NCBI GenBank assembly: GCA_020851555.1
Contig: JADZCM010000041.1
Span: 62,001-126,000 of the forward strand
Reading direction: 5' to 3'
Source: Bryobacterales bacterium
GTDB taxonomy: Bacteria; Acidobacteriota; Terriglobia; Bryobacterales; Bryobacteraceae
Length of the DNA: 64,000 bases
Shown here one piece after another: positions 52,905-63,900 of this stretch. The position numbers and the translations under genes were made by a program. Under the pieces are notes generated by a model that saw only the letters and a program-made list of their open reading frames with translations, was not told where the DNA came from and did not search any database. Numbering within the stretch: position 1 is the first letter of the stretch; each line of letters opens with the position of its first letter.

Positions 52905-55900
52905 ATGAACGTATTCGAGCTTCGCGAGCGCTTGATTGATGACTACTCCTCGTACATACGGAGCTTCATACGGATACGAGACGAACGGATCGATCGACTC
53001 GTATCTTCGTACCTCGATCAAGGGCTCCTCTGGCCGGATCCGCTTATCCAACTGAACCCATCGTTCCAGTACGCCGGGAGCATCGATGATTTGGTTGCTG
53101 AAGGACTCCTTCATGCTGAGTGTTCAAGAGTCTTTCGTGTTGGCAAAGAGAACGGCGACGGCAGGCCGCTGCGGTTGTACCAGCACCAAGCTGACGCCAT
53201 TCGTCGGGCGCGCGCCGGCCGTAATTACGTCCTGACGACCGGCACCGGATCGGGCAAGAGCCTCGCCTACCTCATCCCGATCGTTGATCACGTGCTGCGA
53301 AATGGCACAGGGCGCGGGATTCAGGCCATCGTCGTCTATCCGATGAACGCGCTGGCTAACAGCCAATTCGGCGAACTCGGGAAATTCTTGAAGCTTGGTT
53401 ATCCAGATGGTAAAGGCCCGGCCACCTTCGCCCGGTACACAGGACAAGAGGGCGATGAAGAACGGAATGCGATTGTTGCACAGCCGCCGGATATCCTGCT
53501 CACGAACTACGTGATGCTGGAGTTGATCCTGACGAGAGTCTACGAGAAACAGCTCGTCAAGGCAGCACAGGGTCTTCGCTTTCTTGTTCTCGATGAGCTT
53601 CATACCTACCGAGGGCGTCAGGGTGCCGATGTGGCCCTGCTGGTCCGGCGCGCACGAGAGTTCTTCGGCGCGACCAGGCTTCAGGTCGTCGGGACCTCAG
53701 CAACGCTGGCCGGCCCAGGGACGTACGATCAGCAGCAGGGGGAGGTGGCTGCCGTTGCCACCGTTCTGTTTGGCGCCGAGGTGGCTCCGTCCGACGTTGT
53801 CGGTGAGACGCTGCAACGAGCTACACCCGAAGAGGCCATTGAAGACCCTGCATATCTCACTTCACTCCGGAGGCGCGTTGAGGATGACGGGGCTAAGTCG
53901 CCATTGACTTACCAAGCCTTGACGGCAGACCCACTTTCTTCCTGGATCGAAGGCACATTCGGGATTTACCGTGACAACGCTTCGGGCCGACTGCGGCGCC
54001 GGCGTCCCAGAACCATTACTGGTCAGAACAGCGCCGCGGGCGAACTGAGCCGGGTTACAGGTGTTGATGAAGCGAAAGCGAAAGCGGTGATCCAGGAAGC
54101 GCTACTTGCTGGCTATCAGTGCGAGCGGAATCCCGAAACCGGCTTTCCGGCGTTCGCGTTTCGACTGCACCAATTCATCAGCCGTGGCGATACTGTCTAC
54201 GCATCTCTCGAAACCGAAAACGATCGCCACCTGACGTTCAACCGCCAGCAGTTCGTGCCAGGTGATAGACGCAAGATCCTGCTGCCGATGGTGTTCTGCC
54301 GCGAGTGCGGGCAGGAGTACTACTGCGTACGCCGGCTAGAGGATTCAGATTCCGGAGCCGTCACATACGTTCCGCGGGAACTCTCTGATCGTAGCGGCGG
54401 GGATGGCTCGAAACCCGGCTTTTTGCACTTCAGCGCGGAAAGGCCATGGCCTTCGGGTACTGAAGAGGAGCTTACAAAATTGCCGGAGGACTGGATCGAA
54501 GACACGAACCAAGGTCCGCGTGTGAAGGCTGCTCGCAAGAAGAACCTGCCGCGGCCCGTCACAGTCTCCTCTGATGGGACGGAGATAGCCGACGGCATCA
54601 GTTGCCATTTTGTCGAAAGCCCTTTCCGGTTCTGCTTGCACTGCCGCGTTTCTTATGACTTCCGCACGACCTCGGATTTCGGGAAGCTGACATCACTCGG
54701 TACGGAAGGCCGAAGCACTGCGACGACAATCCTCAGCCTGGCCACAATTCGACACCTCCGGAAAGAGGGATCCCTGGCTCCTCGCGCGCAAAAATTACTG
54801 AGCTTCACCGACAACCGCCAGGACGCCTCCTTACAAGCAGGGCACTTCAATGACTTCGTTGAGATCGGCCTGTTGCGATCGGCTCTGCTGAAGGCCTGCT
54901 GCGTGGCGAAACCTGGCGGCCTCACCCACGAGGTCTTTACACAGCGAGTTTTCGATGCATTAGGCCTTCCGTTCGCCAGCTACTCCAAAGACCCTGATCT
55001 CAAGTTCCAGGCCAGGCTTCAGACCGAGCGGGCGTTCCGCGATGTGATTGGGTACCGCCTGTATCATGATCTGCGCCGCGGGTGGCGAGTGACGTCACCG
55101 AATTTGGAACAATGCGGGCTGCTGGAGATCAACTACCTGTCTTTGGAAGACCTTTCGAACGACACCGCATCCTGGCAGAATCTACATCCTGCTTTGGCGG
55201 GCGCTGCTCCAGTGTCGCGTTGCCGAATCGCCAAGACGCTACTCGATTTCATGCGGAGGGAATTGGCCGTTCAGGTGGACTACCTCGACGCGACCAAACA
55301 GGAAACCATTCAACAGCAGAGCAGCCAGCGTCTGATCGCCCCATGGGCACTTGATGAAAATGAAATCCTGGAACACGCCGCAACGCTCTATCCGCGCTCC
55401 GTACGTCAAGGCGATTCGGGCGGCGACGTGTTCGTCACAGCTCGAAGTGGCTTTGGGCTTTACCTCCGGCGGACGGGAACGTTCCCCGACTATCACGACC
55501 GGATCTCGACGGCAGAGGCCACCGAGATCATCCGGCAACTGCTCGGCACGCTCCGGCTGGCCGGTTTGGTAGAGGTGGTCGATGAGCCCCAAACCGCGGA
55601 TGATGTCCCCGGCTACAGGTTGCCGGCGTCGGCCATACTATGGCGCGAGGGTGACGGTGCCAAACCGTTTCGCGATCCCATACGGGTACCCGGCGAGTCC
55701 GAGGCGGAAGGACGCACAAATCCGTTCTTCGTTGACTTTTACAGGTCCATGGCGTTCGAACTCGCCGGTTTCGAGGCTCGCGAACACACCGCGCAGGTCC
55801 CATACGAGGACCGGCTGATTCGGGAAGACAGGTTTCGCAAGGGCGAACTGCCGATCCTCTATTGCTCTCCGACTATGGAACTCGGCGTCGACATTGCCGA

Positions 55901-58076
55901 GTTGAACGTGGTCAACATGCGCAATATCCCACCGACTCCAGCGAACTATGCACAGCGCAGTGGGCGCGCCGGGCGGAGTGGACAACCGGCGTTGGTGTTC
56001 TCCTATTGCACGACGGGGAGTCCGCATGATCAGTATTTCTTCAAACGGTCGGGGCGAATGGTGTCGGGTGAAGTAACGCCCCCACGTTTGGAACTCGCGA
56101 ACGAGGATCTCGTTCGCGCTCATCTTCACGCGATCTGGCTTGCGGAAGCCGGCCTTAGCCTCGGCACTTCCTTACGGGATCTTCTGGACGTCGCCGGCAA
56201 CGACCCAACCCTGGCAACCCGCGATACCGTTCTCGATACAATTCGCCGGAGTCAACCCCGGCTTGCCGCTCAGGTGCGGGCGCAGCGAATCCTGGCGACA
56301 TTTGCTGACGACCTCAAGGATGCGGACTGGTTTACCCCGCAATGGACCGAGGAGGTCTTCAAACAGATTGAGTTGAATTTTGAAGCGGCTTGCGAACGAT
56401 GGCGGAACCTCTGTAAGGCTGCGCTCGCTCAACAGAAAACTCAGAACGCAATCATCATGGATATGGCACGGTCGCCCGAAGAGCGCCGCCAAGCCGAGCG
56501 CCTCCGGCGTGAAGCGGAATCGCAGTACAAACTGCTGACCGAGACTCAGAACGTCCTTCAATCTGATTTCTACAGCTACCGCTATTTTGCCAGTGAGGGC
56601 TTCCTGCCTGGGTACAACTTTCCCCGCTTGCCGCTGTCCGCTTACATACCCGGCCGGCGCACGCAGCAGCGGGACGAATTTCTCTCGCGACCCCGCTTTC
56701 TCGCCATCACGGAGTTCGGCCCGCGAGCCGTCATTTATCACGAGGGCTCACGCTACCTCATTAATAAGGCAATCTTGCCCCTTGGACAAGACGGTCCCGT
56801 CTTCGGTCAATTGAAGCGGTGCACGGCTTGTGGATACCTGCACCCCGTCGACAACCCGCCAGGTCCGGACCTCTGCGAGAATTGCGGCGCTGGCCTCGAT
56901 TTCGTACTGAATCCGATGTTGCGGCTGCAGAACGTCTCCACTCGCCGCAAGGATAAGATCAACTCGGACGAAGAAGAGCGATTGCGGCTTGGTTACGAAA
57001 CCCAGAGCGGCTATCGCTATGCGGTGTACCGCGGCGTGAAGTCGCATCAGACAGCTCTGATCCGGAGTGGCTCGAACGCCATTGGTCAGCTCAACTACGG
57101 CCACGCTGCGACGCTCTGGCGAATCAACCTCGGTTGGACCCGGCGCGCCATTAGAGACCAGTACGGCTTTGTGCTCGACATCGAACGCGGCTACTGGCAG
57201 CGAAACGATCTGATGCCAGAAGACGACGACGTTGACCAATTGACTCACCGGCTGGAACGCGTCATCCCTTATGTCGAGGACCGCCGGAACAGCCTCGTGT
57301 TCGAGCCAAAGACAGCACAGTCAGTTGAAGTGATTACCTCGTTGGCATACGCCCTGAAGAACGCCATTCAAGTCATCTATCAGCTCGAAGACGACGAACT
57401 CGCCTGCGAACTTTTGCCCAATGGCAATCAGCCGCGCTACATTCTGCTTTATGAGGCCGCGGAAGGCGGAGCCGGTGTTCTGCGCCGCTTGCTAAAAGAT
57501 CCTCAGGCGTTCCCAAACGTCGCACGGGAGGCCCTTCGCATCTGTCATTTCAACCCCGGCACAGGAGAGGATGAGGGCCACGCGCCGGGCGCAACGGAAA
57601 CGTGCGAGGCGGCTTGTTACGATTGCCTGCTGAGCTACTCCAACCAACTCGTTCACCGGCTGCTCGACCGGAAGGCCATCCGCGACGTCCTTTTGGACTT
57701 CGAGCGTTCTGCCGTCTCAATAGCTCCGGCCGCCACTCCTCGGTCTGAGCACTTGGCGCAACTGACGCGCCTCTGCGGCTCGAAGCTCGAAGAATGCTGG
57801 CTGAAGTTCCTTGAGGACAATGATCATCACCTGCCTACGAGCGCGCAGGTGTTCATCGACTCCTGCAAAACACGGCCTGATTTTTTTTACGAAGACCATA
57901 ACACCGCGATTTACATCGATGGCCCGCCACATCAGTACCCCGACCGCAAGCAACGGGATCAAGCGCAGACTGAAGCAATGGAAGATCGAGGTTACACGGT
58001 CATCCGGTTTGGTGCTGAAGACGACTGGGCGGCAATCGTCAAGAAGTACCCGAGCGTGTTTGGAGGTGGGAAATGA
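52905..58076 (+). CDS. Large DEAD/DEAH-type helicase with zinc-binding/DUF1998 region and C-terminal Vsr-like nuclease domain
   Basis: A 1723-residue protein. The helicase has Walker A TGTGSGKS (residues 112-119), box II LDELH (229-233), GTSATLAG, and a C-terminal helicase lobe with YCSPTMELGVDIAELNVVN and NYAQRSGRAGRSGQ. Zinc-type Cys clusters are CRECGQEYYC and CTACGYLHPVDNPPGPDLC. The MZB/DUF1998 part has LLYEAAEGGAGVL and CEAACYDCLLSY. Residues 1655-1715 (RPDFFYEDHNTAIYIDG, RDQAQTEAMEDRGYTVIRFG) resemble Vsr/DUF559-type PD-(D/E)xK nucleases. The start at 52905 has GAGG eight bases upstream. GC content is lower than in the core genes. It overlaps the SNF2 gene (ATGA). A fused DrmA/DrmB-like or DruE-like defence protein is most likely. 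Confidence 0.82.
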   Translation: MNVFELRERLIDDYSSYIRSFIRIRDERIDRLVSSYLDQGLLWPDPLIQLNPSFQYAGSIDDLVAEGLLHAECSRVFRVGKENGDGRPLRLYQHQADAIRRARAGRNYVLTTGTGSGKSLAYLIPIVDHVLRNGTGRGIQAIVVYPMNALANSQFGELGKFLKLGYPDGKGPATFARYTGQEGDEERNAIVAQPPDILLTNYVMLELILTRVYEKQLVKAAQGLRFLVLDELHTYRGRQGADVALLVRRAREFFGATRLQVVGTSATLAGPGTYDQQQGEVAAVATVLFGAEVAPSDVVGETLQRATPEEAIEDPAYLTSLRRRVEDDGAKSPLTYQALTADPLSSWIEGTFGIYRDNASGRLRRRRPRTITGQNSAAGELSRVTGVDEAKAKAVIQEALLAGYQCERNPETGFPAFAFRLHQFISRGDTVYASLETENDRHLTFNRQQFVPGDRRKILLPMVFCRECGQEYYCVRRLEDSDSGAVTYVPRELSDRSGGDGSKPGFLHFSAERPWPSGTEEELTKLPEDWIEDTNQGPRVKAARKKNLPRPVTVSSDGTEIADGISCHFVESPFRFCLHCRVSYDFRTTSDFGKLTSLGTEGRSTATTILSLATIRHLRKEGSLAPRAQKLLSFTDNRQDASLQAGHFNDFVEIGLLRSALLKACCVAKPGGLTHEVFTQRVFDALGLPFASYSKDPDLKFQARLQTERAFRDVIGYRLYHDLRRGWRVTSPNLEQCGLLEINYLSLEDLSNDTASWQNLHPALAGAAPVSRCRIAKTLLDFMRRELAVQVDYLDATKQETIQQQSSQRLIAPWALDENEILEHAATLYPRSVRQGDSGGDVFVTARSGFGLYLRRTGTFPDYHDRISTAEATEIIRQLLGTLRLAGLVEVVDEPQTADDVPGYRLPASAILWREGDGAKPFRDPIRVPGESEAEGRTNPFFVDFYRSMAFELAGFEAREHTAQVPYEDRLIREDRFRKGELPILYCSPTMELGVDIAELNVVNMRNIPPTPANYAQRSGRAGRSGQPALVFSYCTTGSPHDQYFFKRSGRMVSGEVTPPRLELANEDLVRAHLHAIWLAEAGLSLGTSLRDLLDVAGNDPTLATRDTVLDTIRRSQPRLAAQVRAQRILATFADDLKDADWFTPQWTEEVFKQIELNFEAACERWRNLCKAALAQQKTQNAIIMDMARSPEERRQAERLRREAESQYKLLTETQNVLQSDFYSYRYFASEGFLPGYNFPRLPLSAYIPGRRTQQRDEFLSRPRFLAITEFGPRAVIYHEGSRYLINKAILPLGQDGPVFGQLKRCTACGYLHPVDNPPGPDLCENCGAGLDFVLNPMLRLQNVSTRRKDKINSDEEERLRLGYETQSGYRYAVYRGVKSHQTALIRSGSNAIGQLNYGHAATLWRINLGWTRRAIRDQYGFVLDIERGYWQRNDLMPEDDDVDQLTHRLERVIPYVEDRRNSLVFEPKTAQSVEVITSLAYALKNAIQVIYQLEDDELACELLPNGNQPRYILLYEAAEGGAGVLRRLLKDPQAFPNVAREALRICHFNPGTGEDEGHAPGATETCEAACYDCLLSYSNQLVHRLLDRKAIRDVLLDFERSAVSIAPAATPRSEHLAQLTRLCGSKLEECWLKFLEDNDHHLPTSAQVFIDSCKTRPDFFYEDHNTAIYIDGPPHQYPDRKQRDQAQTEAMEDRGYTVIRFGAEDDWAAIVKKYPSVFGGGK

Positions 58077-60967
58077 GCTTCGCTGTCGGATCTCTGGTCA
58101 CGGCACGAGGACGGGAATGGGTAGTGCTGCCCGAATCTGATCCTGACTTGCTGCTGCTCCGGCCGCTTGGCGGGAGCGAAGAGGAAGTGACGGGTATCTA
58201 CATGCCGCTCGAGGTGGTGAAACCTGCCACGTTTGACCTTCCCAATCCAGATCGCCTCGGCGATTTCCGGTCCTCCCGGCTGCTTCGTGACGCATTGCGC
58301 CTCGGATTTCGATCGAGCGCCGGCCCATTCCGGTCGTTTGCTCGAATCGCAATCGAGCCGCGGCCGTACCAGTTGGTGCCGCTTCTCATGGCTCTCCGGT
58401 TGGACCCAGTGCGGTTGCTGATTGCTGATGACGTGGGCATCGGTAAGACCGTCGAAGCCGCCTTGATTGCGCGTGAGTTGCTGGACCGCGGTGAGGTAAA
58501 GCGGCTTGCCGTTCTCTGTCCTCCCCAACTCGCCGAGCAATGGCAACGGGAACTCCGCGGCAAGTTCAACATCGGCGCGGAACTGGTGCTCCCCGGCACG
58601 GCTACGAAACTGGAGCGTGGCTTGGCGCTCGGGCAATCGCTCTTCGAGCAGTATCCGCACGTCATCGTCTCGCTTGATTTCATCAAATCCGACCGCCGGC
58701 GGGATGAATTCCTGCGTACGTGTCCGGAACTCGTGATCGTGGACGAGGCGCATACATGCGTGCAGCAATCAGGCAACCAAGCCGGCCGCTCCGCCCGCCA
58801 CCAACGTCACCAGCTTGTTTCCGGCCTGGCATCCGACCCGGATCGGCACCTGATCCTCGTCACAGCCACGCCGCACAGCGGCAACGAGGACGCATTTCAC
58901 TCCCTGCTGCGGCTGCTCAACCCCGATTTCGACACGCTCCCGTCCGATCTCACGGGAGCCGCGAACGAGGCACATCGGCGGCGCTTGGCGGCGCATTTCG
59001 TGCAGCGGCGGCGTGCCGACATTCGCCACTTCCTGAAGTCCGAGACGCCATTCCCGGAACGTGAAGAGAAGGACGAGACTTACCAGTTGACGGCCAAATA
59101 TCGCCAACTTCTCGACCGTGTCCTGGAGTATGCCCGCGAAGTCGTCTCCGAAGCGGATGGGAGCCACCACCAGAGAGTCCAATGGTGGTCCGTATTGGCG
59201 CTGCTGCGAGCGTTGGCCTCAAGCCCGGCAGCCGCCGCCGCAACGCTGCGGACCCGCGCCGTCACGCTAGACACCGAAACCAATGAAGAGGCAGATGCAA
59301 TCGGGCGGCGCACCGTTTTTGATTTGACGGACGATGAATCTTCCGAGGCGATCGATCTCCCGGCGGGAAGCGATGCGGAAAGTGAGGAAGATGATCGCGC
59401 CCGCCACCGCCGCCGGCTTCGCGAAATGGCCCGGCTGGCCGAGGCACTCGAAGGCCACGAGGATGCCAAGCTTGCGGGTGTCACGAAGCTGGCTTCGTCC
59501 TTACTCAACGATGGCTACCAACCGATTATTTTTTGCCGCTTTGTCCACACCGCGGAGTATGTGGCAAAGGCGCTCCGCGAAAGCCGCGCCATACCCAAAG
59601 GAACCGAGATCGTTGCTGTGACCGGCCAACTCGCGCCCGCTGAACGAGAAGAGCGCGTAGGCCGGATGGCGGATTTCCCTCGCCGGGTGCTGGTTGCGAC
59701 GGACTGCTTAAGCGAAGGAATCAACCTGCAGCGTGATTTCAATGCGGTCATTCACTATGACCTCTCCTGGAACCCGACCCGTCACGAACAGCGCGAGGGT
59801 CGTGTGGACCGCTTCGGACAGCCGAGCCCAAAAGTGCGGGTCGTGACCTACTACGGCGAGGATAACGGAGTCGACCGTATCATCCTTCGCGTGTTGCTGA
59901 AAAAGCATAAAGCGATCCGGGCGGCCACCGGCGTTTCCGTTCCGGTGCCGGCCCGTGCGGAGGAGTTGGTCGAGGCGATTTTTGAAGACGTCCTGATGCG
60001 GCGCCGCCCCAAAGATAACCGCCAAATGCTTCTCGATTTCGGCGGCGCGGAGGAACCCGAGGGCAGCCCGGCGCGTGCAGTTCACGACGAGTGGGAGCGC
60101 GCCGCCGAACGCGAAAAGAGATCCTACCGCGAGCAGCGGATGTTCGCCCAGGAGACGTTCAAGTTCGCGGATGTCGCGCAGGAGATCGAAGCTGTCCGGT
60201 CGGCAATTGGTTCCGGCGTGGACGTGGCGGAGTTCGTGCATGCTGCTCTGCGGCACTGGAAGGCTTCGCTGTCCGAGGTTGGCGCCGGGAGCCGCGCGCG
60301 ATTGCAGGTGAACCTCGGGGACGTGTCGCGTACGATTCGAGACGCCCTTCCGGTCAACGGAGCTGAATTCACTGCCCGGTTCGATCTGCCCGTTCAGCCC
60401 GGGGAACTCTACCTTCATCGAACCCACCCGCTGGTGGAAGCGTTAGCTACGGGGATTCTCGACGCGTCGCTCGACGCAAAGAGCGGAGACGGAGCCGCAC
60501 GTTGCGGAGTAACGCGTACTCGGTCCGTCGAGCGAAGAACAACATTGCTCCTGTTGCGATTCCGCTATCACATCGAAACCCAAACCCGAACCAGGGAGGG
60601 CACGCAATCCCGGCAACTGCTCGCCGAGGATTGCCAGGTGCTGGCGTTCGCGGGGTCGCCGCAGAATCCACAATGGCTCTCCCAGGAGCGGGCCGAGGCC
60701 CTGTTCGACGCCGTGCCGGACGCGAACTTCGCGCCCGAGCTCCAACGAGACGCTCTCGAACGCGTGCTGCAAGGCATACCCGAAATCTCACCACATCTGG
60801 AGCGGGCCGCTCGTGACCGTGCGAAAGAACTTCTTGCGGCGCATGCGCGGGTGCGGTCGGCAACGCGCCTCCGTGGCGTATCCCAGAAAGTTGAGCCGCA
60901 GTTGCCGCCTGACGTTCTCGGTGTTTACGTTTTTCTGCCGGTTCCGGCTGGAGGGCCCGCCGCATGA
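58073..60967 (+). CDS. drmD: DrmD-like SNF2-family helicase
   Basis: A 964-residue SF2 ATPase. Motifs: Q-like RPYQLVPLLMAL (97-108), Walker A ADDVGIGKT (118-126), VIVDEAHTC, LVTATPHSGN, and in lobe 2 VLVATDCLSEGINLQ and EQREGRVDRFGQ. The N-terminal GSLVTARGREWVVLPES and the arrangement match the DISARM SNF2-like helicase DrmD as I know it. It is coupled to the genes on both sides by ATGA overlaps. The family is implicated in phage-DNA recognition or translocation. The C-terminal 300 residues have no recognised domain. Confidence 0.75.
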   Translation: MSFAVGSLVTARGREWVVLPESDPDLLLLRPLGGSEEEVTGIYMPLEVVKPATFDLPNPDRLGDFRSSRLLRDALRLGFRSSAGPFRSFARIAIEPRPYQLVPLLMALRLDPVRLLIADDVGIGKTVEAALIARELLDRGEVKRLAVLCPPQLAEQWQRELRGKFNIGAELVLPGTATKLERGLALGQSLFEQYPHVIVSLDFIKSDRRRDEFLRTCPELVIVDEAHTCVQQSGNQAGRSARHQRHQLVSGLASDPDRHLILVTATPHSGNEDAFHSLLRLLNPDFDTLPSDLTGAANEAHRRRLAAHFVQRRRADIRHFLKSETPFPEREEKDETYQLTAKYRQLLDRVLEYAREVVSEADGSHHQRVQWWSVLALLRALASSPAAAAATLRTRAVTLDTETNEEADAIGRRTVFDLTDDESSEAIDLPAGSDAESEEDDRARHRRRLREMARLAEALEGHEDAKLAGVTKLASSLLNDGYQPIIFCRFVHTAEYVAKALRESRAIPKGTEIVAVTGQLAPAEREERVGRMADFPRRVLVATDCLSEGINLQRDFNAVIHYDLSWNPTRHEQREGRVDRFGQPSPKVRVVTYYGEDNGVDRIILRVLLKKHKAIRAATGVSVPVPARAEELVEAIFEDVLMRRRPKDNRQMLLDFGGAEEPEGSPARAVHDEWERAAEREKRSYREQRMFAQETFKFADVAQEIEAVRSAIGSGVDVAEFVHAALRHWKASLSEVGAGSRARLQVNLGDVSRTIRDALPVNGAEFTARFDLPVQPGELYLHRTHPLVEALATGILDASLDAKSGDGAARCGVTRTRSVERRTTLLLLRFRYHIETQTRTREGTQSRQLLAEDCQVLAFAGSPQNPQWLSQERAEALFDAVPDANFAPELQRDALERVLQGIPEISPHLERAARDRAKELLAAHARVRSATRLRGVSQKVEPQLPPDVLGVYVFLPVPAGGPAA

Positions 60968-63900
60968 GCGCCAGTCCGCTATCCGCGTACACGACCATCC
61001 GGACGGAGGGCGCGTTGCTGCCCGCCGATATTCTCGCTCGCATCGCATCCGGCGACACGGCGCTCGGAGGGTTGGATCCGGCATCTTACCATCTCGATCC
61101 CACGGAAAAGCTCGGCGAGGCCACAAATCGCGCCTGGAACCGGCTGCAGGCGCGCTGGGCTACGTTCCAATCGGAGCGCGCCAGGCTGGCTCCAACGGAT
61201 ACGGGGACCAGCATCACCCGGGAACGTTGGTTGCTGCCGCTGTTTGAGGAGTTGAAATTCGGCCGGCTCCAACTTGCGGCCAAGATTGAGATCGATGGCA
61301 AATCGTACGCCGTAAGTCACTCCTGGCAGCATGTGCCCTTCCACCTGGTGGGCTGCCAGGTGGACCTCGACCGGCGCGTGGGCGTGGCGGGCGCGCAACG
61401 ATCCAGCCCTCATAGTCTGTTGCAGGAGCTGCTGAACCGGAGTTCCGATCGCCTGTGGGGGATCGTTTCCAACGGCCTGCGCCTGCGGCTGTTGCGCGAC
61501 AACATCAGCCTGACCCGCCAGGCCTACGTTGAGTTCGACCTCGAAGCGATGATGGCGGGCGAGGCCTATCCGGATTTCGTCCTGCTCTGGCTCTTGCTGC
61601 ACCAGTCCCGATTTGAGGCCGAGCGCCCGGAGCAGTGCCAGCTAGAGAAGTGGTCGCAAGCGGCCCGCACCGAGGGCGTCCGTGTGCTCGACGGCCTTCG
61701 AGATGGAGTCCAGCGGGCCATCGAACACCTGGGCCAGGGCTTCCTCGCGCACCCGGCCAACGTGTCCTTGAGGGAGAGCCTGCGCTCGGGTGCGCTGGAC
61801 AAACAGGACTACTACCGCCAGATCCTGCGCCTGGTCTACCGGCTGCTCTTCCTGTTTGTGGCCGACGACCGCGATCTCTTGTTGGTTCCCACCGCCGATC
61901 CGGCCGCGCAGAAGCGATACCGCGATTTCTACGCTACGACGCGTTTGCGCCGGCTGGCGACCACTCGTGCCGGTTCCAGGCACCACGACCTCTATTCCGG
62001 GCTGAAGCTCGTGATGGATAAACTCTGCGGCGATGGTTGCCCCGAACTCGCGCTTCCCGCTCTCGGCAGCTTTTTGTTCTCACCGCGGGCGCTGCCGGAC
62101 CTGAATGGTTGCGATCTTTCCAATCTGCATCTTTTGGAAACCATCCGGTCACTGGCGGTCACCCAAACCGGCCAAAGCCGGCGCGTGGTGGATTACAAGA
62201 ACCTGGGCGCGGAGGAACTCGGCAGCGTCTACGAATCGCTGCTGGAACTGCATCCGGACCTGGATGCCGAGGCCGCTACATTTGAACTGAAGATCGCCGC
62301 CGGCAGTGAGCGCAAAAAAACCGGCAGCTATTACACGCCCACCAGCCTGATCTCCTGCCTGCTCGATTCCACGCTTGACCCGGTGCTCGACGAGGCTGCA
62401 AAACAGGCGGAGCCGGAGACCGCGATCCTCAAACTGAAGGTGGTCGACCCGGCCTGCGGCAGCGGGCATTTTCTGATCGCCGCCGCACACCGCATCGCCA
62501 AACGGCTGGCCGGCGTTCGGACGGGTGAGGAGGAACCGCCGCCGGAGGCGCAACGCAAGGCGCTCCGCGATGTGATCGGGCATTGCATATACGGCGTCGA
62601 TCTCAACCCGATGGCCGTCGAACTGTGCAAGGTGTCCCTCTGGATGGAGGCGCTCGATCCCGGAAAGCCGCTTTCGTTCCTGGAACATCGCATCCAGTGC
62701 GGCAACAGTCTGCTGGGCGCGACGCCCGCGCTCCTCGCGCGAGGCATTCCCGACGAGGCGTTCACGCCAATCGAGGGGGATGACAAGGAGATCTGCAAAG
62801 CTTTCAAGCGGATTAATAAAGACGAGCGCAACAAGCAGATGCGCCTCTTCGCCGCTACGACGGAGCCTTGGCAGCAACTCGGCAATTTCGCCGCCAGCCT
62901 GATGAATCTGGACACCGTCGGCGACGACTCCATCGAGGCTATCCGCGAGAAGGAGCGGATGTACGAGGAGGCTATCCGTTCAGGCGGCTACCTTGATGGC
63001 TGCTTCTGGGCCGACACCTGGTGCGCGGCGTTCGTGTGGAAGAAGACGCGCGAATTTGGCTATCCCATAACGGAAGAGGTATTCCGCCGCATCGAAAAGA
63101 ACCCGCATGCGTGCGAGCCGTGGATGCGGCACGAAATTCAACGTCTAGCTAAGGAGTATCGGTTCTTCCACTGGCACCTGGCTTTCCCCGATGTGTTCAA
63201 AGTAGCTCTCACCGGAGAGCGGGCGGAGAACCCGCAGACAGGCTGGAATGCGGGATTCGATGTGGTACTCGGCAACCCGCCCTGGGACACCTTGAGCCCA
63301 GATGCTAAGGAGTTTTTCTCCAACCTCGATCCACAAGTCCGTTTTCTGGCGCCCGCAGAACAGGAAGCCAGAATCGGGGAGTTGCTTCAGAGCCCCTCAG
63401 TGTCAGCCGAATGGAACACATGGTGCCGGTATCTATACGCAGTCGTTCTGTTTATCAAGCAGAGCGGCCGCTACACCCTCTTCGCCCCTGGAAACCTCGG
63501 CAAGGGCGATTTCAATGTCTATCGGATGTTCGTGGAGGCGGCTCTGCGAGTGGCTTCCAGGAACGGGCGAGTTGGGCAAGTGGTGCCTGAAGGCTTCTAC
63601 AACGGTGCGAACTGCATGGCCATACGCAAGTGGATCTTCGAGCGTTGCTCACTGTCGAAGCTCGTGGCCTTTGAGAACGCAAAGGAGGTCTGGTTCGATG
63701 GCATAGACAGCAGAACAAAATTCGTAGTTTACGCGCTCTGGAATCAGGGTTCGACCCATGAGTTTCCTGCAGCATTCAACGTTCGCACGCCAGCGCGCCT
63801 CGCGGCGGTCAATGCAGGTAGCACACTATCTCTTCCTGTTTCGCTTGTTGCCGAGTTCTCTCCGGATGCATTGGCCATCATGGAGTTCGACAGTCAGTTT

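Noticed and set aside
52905-58076. MrfA-type DNA-repair helicase instead of a defence protein
   Set aside because: MrfA proteins are about 750 residues; this one is more than twice as long, has extra zinc clusters and a nuclease-like end, and sits with a SNF2 helicase and methyltransferase. It shares the DUF1998/MZB part only.
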